From Eutypa lata (lineage: Eukaryota > Ascomycota > Sordariomycetes > Xylariales > Diatrypaceae), in assembly GCA_022661535.1 (NCBI GenBank), contig JAKULF010000006.1:4211001-4275000 (forward strand): 64,000 bases of DNA. The letters are read 5' to 3'. Below, in pieces: positions 1-9,800 of the stretch. Under the pieces are notes generated by a model. It did not search any database and had not been told where the DNA came from. It saw nothing but the letters and a program-made list of their open reading frames with translations. The translations under genes and the position numbers were made by a program. Position 1 is the stretch's first letter, and every line of letters begins with the position of its first letter.

Positions 1-714
1 TCGAGTTCATCTTGGGTGCCGTCATCGTAGCGACAGGTCTGACGTCGGCCCTTTGGAACTTTGACCGCTAGTAGCGTGGTCACAACAGGGGGAGCTAGGG
101 CGTACAGAGCAGCATCGATGTGCCATCGGTAGAACCGGGTGAAGTCGAGATCATCCTCGTCGGAAATCTTAGTCTTGTGAAATGTCTTGTGGTGCGGATG
201 CTTAAGCTTAATGTCTTTCAAGCCTTCATACTCGGGCACAAAGCCATTTCCAATGACCTGGACCTGGGGCTGGTGCGGAATGGTCTTCAAATCGGGGTGC
301 AAGATGCTTCGCTTGGCATCCAGGGTCTTGCCATGACCATACGAGGTTGCGACGGGATCAAACCGCCGCGTCAACTCGAACTGGGCCTTGGGAGATACGC
401 CACTTTGGTTCTTGAAAAGCAGAACTTGGTGGGTGAACAAAGCATCGCGAATGACGTCAAAGTCGGCATCTAACGGCCTGTTAGCCATCATACGAGCTGG
501 CCTAAGTAGGGGAGCTTGGACTGGTCTTACCGAGGAGGTTACCGATTCTACGGGTATTCTCCCTTGTTCAAGATATCATCAAATCACTCAATTTGCACGT
601 TCGTGAGACCTTACCAGTGAGCTCTTCAATGTTTGCGTTGGAGACGGTGGCCCCAAAGTTAATACCTGAGGTTTCCGGAAAGACAAGGGGCGCGACAGCG
701 ATGCTAGACGACAT
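1..714 (-). CDS. TauD/TfdA-family Fe(II)/2-oxoglutarate dioxygenase, 5' part (runs off left edge)
   Basis: This is the N-terminal half of a taurine-dioxygenase-like enzyme; the family couples 2-oxoglutarate decarboxylation to hydroxylation of a substrate such as a sulfonate, and the substrate here is unknown. Exon 1 is 714-615 and exon 2 runs from 496 to the window edge; the intron has gtaagg/ccag ends and keeps phase 1. About 198 residues are visible, against about 350-400 in fungal relatives. The N-terminus MSSSIAVAP is followed by a segment reading PLDADFDVIRDALF, and then by WHIDAALY, which holds the HxD iron-binding pair. The distal histidine and the 2-oxoglutarate-binding arginine lie outside the window. 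The start is the first in-frame ATG after upstream stops. The family call is firm; the substrate is not known. Confidence 0.85.
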
Positions 715-1843
715 TTTGGATAGAATTTGTGGTAGTCTGTAGAGTAAACGTTTGTTTCGTTTACTTTTAGGATAAATGCTTCGACCGGATGGCAGTAGTT
801 GAGGTTTGTAGGTAGGTAGGTATTTATATGTGATGTGATGCAGTTGGAACGGGAGCGCAACAGGCCGAACCCCGCCTGGAATGTGGCGGTCCATGCCGCA
901 ATTACCGGGGATAGTGATAGGGCTTATCACAGCTTATCATTGATGACTTGAATCATGTGCAAATTGTTGAAAGATAACACTGTCTATAGTAAACACCCTC
1001 ATCGCCGACATGCTTACGAGCTTACCTATCTACCTATCTCAGATCTGATGCGCCATCCTACTTATCATCTTATCGTTGCATTCCGAAGGACTAGCGGCTT
1101 GCCACTTGCATAATGTAGGTAGAGCCAAACTATTGGAAGCCAATGAAAGCAGTCCATTCAAGGTAGTTAATAGAGGTGAGTACCTAAGACATTAGTTGAT
1201 ATCTTGGCACTTAATTTCTCAAGCTTTGAAGATAATAACTAAACGATACACAGAACAATCAATTCATATTATAATGTTATTAGTTCCACATGAGAGGACC
1301 CAGTTTGTCAAAGGTTAAGTTCGTTTTATTACAATGATAATGTGCCCAGAAGTGAGAATCTGGTGAGCTTCTCATCATGTGAGTGTGATTGAAATATGGG
1401 ATTATCAAGACAAAACGCGGGGCGGCTCATGTCTGTCGAGGTATTATATAGCCCTAAGGAACAAAAGCCAGGTTAGCTTCCAGTCCGCATTTCTAGAGCA
1501 TTTGACATACTCGTTGACATAGCCTCTAGAGGTAAGTCTTCCCGTGACTCTATCTACATACAATATTTCAGATTACGAGATCCTCAGACGCGATGACGAC
1601 GGGGTTGCTAGAGCCCTTTGACGGAGTAATAGTAAACGATGTTCTCATTTTCCTTTTCTTGAAGGTTACATACAGATACAGTAATATACATCGCCTCCAA
1701 CTGCCAAGGGTATCTTCTGCTGCTCAAACTTAAACAGCGTTTGATAATTCTTTTGGGTCATTTTCGTAAATTCGTTAATTGGTGCTTTGCATGATCGTTC
1801 ATCTGTCCTATTCATGCCATAGTATACTATCCATCAAGGCCAT
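715..1843. other. Intergenic region without a recognisable gene
   Basis: About 1.1 kb of AT-rich DNA lies between the dioxygenase start and the end of the membrane-protein gene. I see only short stop-ridden ORFs. The part nearest 714 should hold the dioxygenase promoter, but no specific site is recognisable. Confidence 0.6.
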
Positions 1844-3521
1844 CTAGGCCGCGAGCCTCCCCTCCTCCGTCCTAGTCGAATAAAAACTTCGTGCCGGGCC
1901 TGGTATTTGATTTTGTGTCAACAACGGCGTAGTTACTACATCCGGGTCCGCCTCCGGATCTGGTGTCGCACGCCTCTTCATATGGTTCCTGCCGTAGCCG
2001 AAATCATCTAGCTGAATATCTATATCTGTCGAAATCGGCGCCAGGGTCAACCTTGACATGTGTTGGTTGTTTGGAGTGGCGGTTGCGGCGGTCCAAGGGC
2101 TTTGTAGCAGTGGTGTTGGTTCCGGTCCCCTCTGTCGCCATTTCCTGGGTATGAACTTGTCGTACATGATCTGGCGAAATTCCTTGGTGAGTCCGAACAC
2201 AACCCATATAGCTATGCCAGGCGTCACCCCGAATATGTATCCGACGATGTTTGACTTGGCGCGTCCGGGGCCTAGATCAGGCGCGTCTGCCTGGGCGTCT
2301 TTAGCTATGTCGTCACGCTGAGGCAGATGTGTCGCTAAACTCGCAAATATGAACAAACTAGACAAGTTAGCAAGCCCTATACCCCTTTACCCCATTAATG
2401 GCTACTCTTAGTGGAAGAACCTACGAGATGAGAACAATGGCGACAGATAACCGAAACACCAGCCAGCTGTTGTCAAACACCTTTGGTGGAGGTCTATGTT
2501 CAGGAAGACCACTAGAGTCTGTCCCTGAGCTAGACTTGCTCCCGGCGCGGAACCAGCGGCCTCTCGATTGCGATGATGCGTCCACGTATCTGAAAGACCG
2601 CTTCGTATCGACGAATTTCCAAAGGATTACCATCAATAGAATGATGCTAATAGCGCAGCTCAGAACCGCTATATCACAATAAATTAACTTTGTTACATCC
2701 ATGGTTAGGTTATGGAGCATATTCAAATGGACTCACACTGTGCATTGGCTACGATCATGTACACGACAAAACTTCTCTGCACTATCTTTGTTTGAAGCAG
2801 CCCGATCGATATGCCAGCCAACACGAGGGGGACGAGTTTACAAGCCCATGCGAAGGCTTTCTTGGCGCGTCGTCGTGTTGACCATAAATCGTAGACGGAA
2901 AAGGTTATTTGAAGAGAGCTGGTGCATATGTTAATCAACGAGGTGTCTGTGGTTGAGAAGTGATGTTTGCTTACTATGATAATAAGTAGCTCGACTCCAT
3001 GATATAGCAAAACAGGCCTGACAAAGTGTAAGTAAGCGGGTTCAAGATGTTTATAGAGATGAATCTCAATAGGGTTCAAACTGTGTACATACGGATGTTT
3101 GCTAGTACTCGCATAAAGCCGAAGTTGCCATTGTTGAAGGCGACGTCCGCGTTCTCATAGTTGGCTTTGATGTAGTATAATTGTGCCCACATCAGGTCAT
3201 TCCATAAACTAGATAGATGCGTCAACATATTTCTCCAGAAGGCAATCAAAACATTTTATACTCACGTATAATTATATATCTGTTGGATAATACTGCTTAG
3301 GGTGCAGATCAGAGCAAAGTATGCAATCAAGGCCACGTCTTAAAGGGGTACGTTAGCCGGTGTTACAGAAAGAAAAAACATTTTCGGTTGGACTTACAAC
3401 TCAGCCTTTGCCGGCTTACCCAGTGAAGCCATATCAAGAGGATATTTGTAATCAAACACGTAAAAGTGTAGATGAGGACGCCTACGGCAGTTCCAAGCGT
3501 CCCCGCTGGCAACTGAGACAT
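1844..3521 (-). CDS. Seven-transmembrane protein of unknown function (GPCR-like topology)
   Basis: A multi-exon gene for a polytopic membrane protein. The first exon (3521-3420) starts MSQLPAGTLG and contains a hydrophobic helix. Later exons, near 3338-3267, 3210-3093, 3070-2935, 2935-2760, 2690-2420 and 2365-1844, supply about six more helices, for example around ALIAYFALICTLSSII, IYCDIAVLSCAISIIL and GYIFGVTPGIAIWVVF. The last helix is followed by a long charged cytoplasmic-type tail of about 110 residues. Seven helices with a short N-terminus and a long C-terminal tail resemble a fungal GPCR, but I recognise no receptor-class motif. Exon boundaries are approximate, and the first splice junction could not be brought into phase cleanly, so a small exon may be missing from this model. 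Function unknown. Confidence 0.6.
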
Positions 3522-4854
3522 GCTACCACGCGGAGACACGGGTCACATTGGGGAAGGGAAAACAGGTCACTGGGAATGAGGAAAATTAATATAAAAGAAA
3601 AAAACATCCGACGACCGGTCCTGCGGGGGGGAGGGGGGGGGTAGGGGACCTTAAGCCCCTCCTAAAAAAGACGATGTCACCCGGTAGCATCCGGTCCGAC
3701 AAGTCTGGGGTTGGGTTTCGCTGAGTGGATGTCACCATGCACATTGATCGGCAGTATGTTATTGGCGAATCCTTCGGACACGTTTTTAGCCGCTGTGGAT
3801 GGGGCCGGCACGAAAAGATCCTTGTGTCGCTCACTGGTGTGATACTCTTGCGCAGCCACAGCCACACACACACACACACACACACACTCACTTTCCGGGA
3901 CATCGGTTGTCTAGCTCCGCCGCATCCACATATGTACAGAGCTGATTGAAGCAATGTGATATGCCGATGCATATTACGCTCTGTTATACAGCAACGCACT
4001 GCTTGGATTTGAACAGCTGAAGCAGGGCGGCCGTTAGGGCTGATGAAACCCCAGTTGAGTTAGCACACCACGTATGTATATATTGTCCGTACCTACATAA
4101 CTATTTACCATGTAGTTCCGAGTCATCTTTTAGTATGCGCATTTACACCTTACTAAGGGACCAACGCTCTAGCTGGGTCAAATCAACATAACGACCTGTC
4201 AAAGAGAGACCCATATTGAGTGAGATCTTATTCGAGGTCTTATAGGGCTGATCAGATCGAAATAGGATGGTGAAGAGGGATTGGGTCTTGGCACGGGTAT
4301 AGTAGGGAAATCAAACTCCGGCGGCTAAGAGCTCAGCTACACATAAGGCTTAGCTCCAAGAATTAGCAAATTGACGACATAGTAAGCAACTTATTTCTCA
4401 CGATATAAGTTGTAGTCCTCACTAAATTATAAACGGCAAGCTGTGTATAAATTTCCTCATATACCACTTATAAAGTCTATTATTCCTTGTTCAAGTCTGT
4501 TTTTTCTCACCATGGCATTATCTTCTACTAGGCTCGGATATATTGATGCTCGTTTATCTGCCCCTAGAAGTTTTGAAATTCGAAAATGCCGTCCCCCTTC
4601 CCACGTGCGACCAACGTTTCCACCGAAAGATATAGTTGAACTAAAGAGCAAGGCAACTGTCACGACACTAATGAGCCATAATGACTAAGTTAGTAGCTTA
4701 TTATTGCGCACAGAACGAAGGGGGGGAGTCTAATTAGGTGGCGCATAGCGATACTTTATTTGCAGGAATTCAGTGTGGCTCCGAGCCCTCTACTTAGTGC
4801 CGTGATAACAACTATGCGTATATGACATACATCACCCTGTCTACACATTCACCG
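3522..4854. other. Intergenic region with low-complexity tracts
   Basis: No convincing gene. It holds a G-rich run at about 3625-3641 and a CA microsatellite at about 3863-3888. Apparent ORFs across these tracts are low-complexity artefacts. Confidence 0.6.
3863..3888. repeat. (CA)n microsatellite
   Basis: About 13 uninterrupted CA dinucleotides. On the minus strand this creates an artificial run of alternating V and C codons. Confidence 0.95.
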
Positions 4855-5063
4855 GCATCCGAGTGATAAAAGGCTATGCTGCCTCTCTAGATGGTGGCAT
4901 GGTGGACTGGCTATATAAGAACTACGCGGACGAGAGCTAGGATGTCCAGGGGGGCTATGGGGTTGACAACGTTAACAAGATGAAGGAAGTGGCAGCTAAA
5001 CATGATCCGAGTCCCGTATTCCAGAACCTGTGCCATGGAGGTTGGAAGATTTCGGCATTTAAT
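4855..5063 (+). pseudogene. Relic of the C-terminus of an FAD-dependent (BBE-like) oxidase
   Basis: The plus strand translates to the hallmark end of fungal FAD-linked oxidases: WLYKNYADES, a stop codon, DVQGGYG, NVNKMKEVAAKHDP, VFQNL and GGWKIS. Family members normally read NYAD.SQDP and then YG..N...L.EV..KYDP.GVFQ.L.PGGFK. The TAG falls exactly where the conserved glutamine (CAG) is expected, a single C-to-T change of the kind RIP produces. Nothing upstream can be recognised as the FAD-binding half. This is a decayed fragment, unlikely to make a working enzyme. An intact but different FAD oxidase lies at 31398-33071. Confidence 0.75.
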
Positions 5064-5452
5064 GACGTGGTCTTGCGAACTGCACACTTTGACGGTTGCA
5101 ATAATGTGGTCACTCAGGGGCTTACCAAGGTGCTCGATACATTAGGTGAGTTTGTTGGGAAAACATTTCCGAGAGATATCCTAGCGACATATGTGTTAAG
5201 CCGGGAGATAATGCGCAATCATTCTAGTTGCACCTTTCTTATATAAATGCAAATCCTTCTAGTTGCATATACCTTAATGTTTGATAGTGATCCGTGACGT
5301 CCTTGTTAAAATTGAAAGCAGCAGTGCCTCGCTTTCAATCGTAGTCTCAGGAAGATGAACGTTATATTATATATGGTGTATTAAAAGTAAACGAAAGCTC
5401 TAGTGCTTCTATGGTTGTGTTGAGAAGCCCCCGCCCCTCAGCTAGCATCGGA
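5064..5452. other. Intergenic, nothing recognised
   Basis: Short AT-rich region after the oxidase relic, up to the stop of the unknown gene at 5453. No gene, RNA or repeat seen. Confidence 0.5.
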
Positions 5453-6253
5453 TCACACACCATAAAGTTCTTCTATAAACGCATCAGACTTCTTATAGTT
5501 ACGTTTGAACGTCTCCTTCGACGTTGTCATTTGGAAGTTATTATCACCGCTCCTAGCCTCCTCAATGACGAAACGGAACTTCTCCAGCCCGCTCATCTCC
5601 CCCGGCAGCGAGATGATGAAATCCCTAGGGCCCTTCCAATTATAGTGATCCCGGAGCAGCACAAACCGCTTATGGAGCAAATCGATCTGGTGTAGAATAT
5701 CCTTGCGGTTCCTCTCCACGGGATCGGTTTCGTACACGCAGGCCGCCAGGTAGAGGAACGGGAGTTCGGGTACGGCGGTGATCACGTTCCACCCTCGCGC
5801 CACTTCTCTGCCAAGCCAAAATCGCAACGACTCGATCTCCTTGATGCCCTCGTTTGTGTACCGCCCGCCCCTGCCGGGGAAGTACCATGCTTCGCAGTTT
5901 TCGGCCCCCGATGCATGTTTGAGTCCTGATTTGTCGACCAGGAAATCCACGAATTCCATCAGGAGTCTGAATTCGTCGAGCGCTTCGTAGACGTACTCTT
6001 TCGTCTTGTTTGATAGAGATTTCCCTCTCGCGAAAGACGTTATGTCCTTGACCAATGGTTCCCCCTTGGTTCCGAAAAACCAAAAATCTCTGTTGCGGTG
6101 CTGCTTAACGAGCGACCTGGCCCTCTGGCGGTATTCGATCGTGATGAGACCCGATGTCTCTTCGTAGGCCGGGGGTAGGTCTTGTCGTCCGCGGGGGAAC
6201 AGATGCTCTTTGAGCCATTTGAGAATATTTTGGGGTACCTTAAGTGCGGTCAT
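5453..6253 (-). CDS. Unknown intronless protein, 266 aa
   Basis: A clean single-exon ORF of 266 codons with balanced, non-repetitive composition, so probably a real gene. I recognise no domain. Visible features are a basic N-terminal segment (MTALKVPQNILKWLKEHLF), a PPAY motif near residue 28 that could bind a WW domain, no signal peptide and no membrane helix. The body is mixed charged and aromatic and looks helical, with motifs such as GRDFWFF-like and EAWYFPGRGGRYTN. It lies downstream of, and on the same strand as, the large nuclease-ATPase fusion gene, 634 bp from that gene's stop; both lack introns, unlike most of their neighbours. No function is proposed. Confidence 0.65.
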   Translation of the reverse strand: MTALKVPQNILKWLKEHLFPRGRQDLPPAYEETSGLITIEYRQRARSLVKQHRNRDFWFFGTKGEPLVKDITSFARGKSLSNKTKEYVYEALDEFRLLMEFVDFLVDKSGLKHASGAENCEAWYFPGRGGRYTNEGIKEIESLRFWLGREVARGWNVITAVPELPFLYLAACVYETDPVERNRKDILHQIDLLHKRFVLLRDHYNWKGPRDFIISLPGEMSGLEKFRFVIEEARSGDNNFQMTTSKETFKRNYKKSDAFIEELYGV

Positions 6254-6887
6254 AGCGAGTCGTAGACGTTGTGGTGAGGTTGTGGCTAGAGAGGAAGAAC
6301 ATGATAAGTAAATGAAGTGGTAGTGACGACTGTTTATATGAGAGCCCTGAACGAATTGCAGATGATTCTATGAACTCACATTCAAAGTTCGTGATAGGCC
6401 TAGTTGAAAACTATGGCGTCGAGTCAAATGGAGTATGTTAACGATAAGGTTATAGTTAGGATAATCAGAGTTCTTTGGAGACAACCATGCGTTTCTCCCA
6501 ACTGCAATCAATACCGTACTATGAAAGCTTAAATTCAGATCATCTAGTCGAGTACTAAACGTCTATTCTCTTACTATTCATCATTTTTCTAATAAGCGTT
6601 GCACTTGATCAAGGACACGTGTTATTAATACGATGTACTCTACGCAACAAGGGGCCAACAAGATGGAGGTGATAATACTTACCTTGTATTAATCGTTGAT
6701 GTACTCAACATTAACCTGTTATGGGAGTGTTGCTTAACCGGTGGAAACTATAGGGTTTTAATACAACACGTATTTGTAGCTACCGTTATGTCAAATGATG
6801 GTAGAGAGCACGTTAAAGCTCGCAGGCTCGTGAAATATTAAGTAATAGCTCACATAAATTATGTATTCATGTAAATCAACCCTATCG
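6254..6887. other. Intergenic, nothing recognised
   Basis: AT-rich spacer between two minus-strand intronless genes. It should hold the 3' end of the fusion gene's transcript and the promoter of the 266-aa gene. No motif recognised. Confidence 0.5.
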
Positions 6888-9800
6888 CTACACAATATTA
6901 CAATCTCCATTTACCGCCACCTCAGTCCCTTTATCACCCGCCTTCATAGTGATGACAGTTGCCCCAACAGAACTCCCATCAGTGCCGCCTTCTTCTTCCG
7001 CGATCCCTACCAGGTCGCGGCTGTGTGTGATTACCAGGACATAGGCCAGCCGCTCCGTCATCCAGCGGCACCACTTGAGCATGGAGGTTCGACCCGCCAC
7101 GTCCAGGTTATCGAAGGCCTCGTCGACAACCATGTACCTGGCCATGTGTGCACTCCGGGCCTCGCCCATCATGAACAGCGCGAAGAAGAGCGCCAGGTCC
7201 ACGCGCTTCCGCTCGCCGCCGCTCTTCTTGGCATAGGCGAGGGTGGGATTTATGGAGAGCGAGTGGTCGAGCACCCGCGGTGCAGTATTGATAGCGGACT
7301 TCTGGTTGTTATTAATATTATTATCAATATCACCGTGCTTGTCTTTCTCGCTCTCCTCCTCCTCCATGAATAGCGCCTCGATGGTGCGGGTTGTCACGCT
7401 ACGCGCGTAGTGGGCATCCTGGTACATTATCATCAGGACCTGCCCGAGCAGCTTATTGAGCTCTCCGAGATGGCGCTCGATGACATAACGGCGGAACGTC
7501 ACCTTCGAAGCAGCCGTCCGCCGCTGCGAGAAGGCGGACTGCCAGAAGGCGAATATTTCCCGGTGAGAGTGCATGGTTGCCGAGGCCTGTGCGAGATCGG
7601 TAGCCTCGCGGTTGAGTTCGACGAGAGCCTTGGCATCTGAATCGAGATGCCCTCTGTAAGTGGCAATTTCTCGCCCTTTGCTAGCGATCAGGAGGTGGCA
7701 CCGATCTATAGACGCTTTCCTGTCTCTGCTTGCCGTGTCTATACTTTTCTCATATTCCTCAAGCTCGTCTTGTTTGCGAAGTTGTTTCTGTTTGCGTTGT
7801 TCCTGTTCGCGTTCTAGATCATCATATCGATTTGTCAATCCCTTTAGCCTCTCGGCGGCTGCGGTTAGCTGGTTAGAAACGTCCGACGCATTCTGAGAGT
7901 TTGGGTTCGCCAAGGCAGTATGCACATTACTGTCGCTTATGAAGTCCTGACAGCTGGCATCAAGAGTCAAAGTTGCTGTTCTGTCCATTATAGCCTTGAC
8001 CTTGGTCTGCATTTCAGTAACGCCATTAGAGAGATTAATGATAGCCTCTATGTGTTTATGCTGCCGTTCCCTAGTGGTAGAGACTTTAAAGACAGCTGTT
8101 TTCTCCGATGCATTAGATTTCGGACTCGCCACCGATCTAATAATGTCAAGAATCGCCGCCCAAAGACTGGGAAAGACGAGTGCAAGTCTTATCAGGAAAC
8201 CTTGCCAGCTACTTGATTCACCTCTTTTCGTATCTGTGTCATCTTCAACTAGCGACTCCAGTGCGTCGTTTTCTTCGAGTAGGCGTTCAAGTTGTTCTTC
8301 TAGATGATACACTTTTGTACGTGTAGTCATCACGGCTTGTTTAATGATGGCTCCCTCGCGTTGAGCCGACAAACGAGCCTGTACGAGCTTGTCCAGGACG
8401 CTGAGATTCTCCACCTCGCTCTGTGCCCGAGAAATATCCCTTTGAAGACATAGAAGGTCCGGCTCCAGAGGTGGCAAAAGCTTCTCAGTCTGAAGATTCT
8501 TGCGTAATTCTTGTCTTTTAAGCTCGTTCTCACCCCTAGAAGTAGCCTGTTTCTTTTCCTCTTTTTGCAACTCATTAGCAAAAGATGCCTCCTCGTCAAG
8601 CAGGCGCATGAGCGTCTTCTCCATCTGGCTAACTCGTCTTTCCAAGTATATAATAGTATGCGTGACTTCTTTCAGTCGTGACTGCTTATCTCCTAGCTCT
8701 TTGTCCACCTGGCTTAGCATTGAATTGCAAGCCTCTGCACATCCATCTAGGACACCCAGGCCCAAAGAAGCCTCCATTAACTGTCTCCTCTGTAGTGGTG
8801 AGGCGCTTAGAAAACTGCGAGTGCTTTCATTACCTAGGAGGATCGTTCTGATGAAGGTGTCGAAGTCAATTCCTAGCAATCCGTTGATAGATGCTTGGGT
8901 GCTCTTGACATTGGGTCCCTCAAACTGAGGCTGTATGACACCATTCTTTTCCACCAACACCCGGCTGTGAAATTTGCTGTGCTTTCGAAACCGTGAAATC
9001 GTATACCCATTTGCGAATGTTATGCGGACATGACAGTTCTTTTTAACGACATCATTGACGACATCGTCCACAGCGAGTCCCTCGCGGATGCACTGTCCGA
9101 ACTGGCACCATACAATCGCCTCAATGATAGTACTCTTTCCCGCGCCATTACGTCCCACCACGAAGTTCATACCAGGCTGAAACTGTTTCTTGAATTCTAG
9201 ACTGACAGTGGATTGAACTCCTAGGAAGTTGGTGATTTCGATGGCAACGGGATATGAACCAAATATATTTTCCGGTGTCGTTGCTTGTATAGCGTCGTTT
9301 GACGGATTTGGAGATAGTGGCGCTGACTGGTCAAGCATTTCCCTGTATTTCATTGTGCAACCAGTCTTGTTGTCGACACAACTGTTAATGTCTGCAAGTC
9401 GCTTTCCCACGAGGGTTAAGACTTTCCGTTCGCCCTCCAGAGTAGACCCTAGGTTCAGAGAGGACAAATATTCGTGTACAAGTTCACCTAAGTCAATTGG
9501 TGCACGTTCTACCCTTTCCGTTATCGGTGTGGACGAAACCATAGCTGCAGGCTTCGCGATGTTAAGCGTTGGAGCCTTTTCTCCGTCTTGCCATGATTTA
9601 CATCCACCCTGGTCCTGGACGTCAACGGGAAGAGTAGTTTTCCCTAGCCCTCTGTGTCCAAACTGAAGTTCCGGTTCGAAAACCTTCCAGTTTCTTATAC
9701 TGCGCACTCCTAGCTTCACCAGGCGATCTCTGGCCGAGATATATTTATATTGTGATAATTTTCCCGTGATCATCACATGTTTGCTGTGGACCTTTTCTGC

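Noticed and set aside
3586..3999. Minus-strand ORF with repeated V/C residues
   Set aside because: Built on the CA microsatellite and the poly-G tract; not a credible protein.
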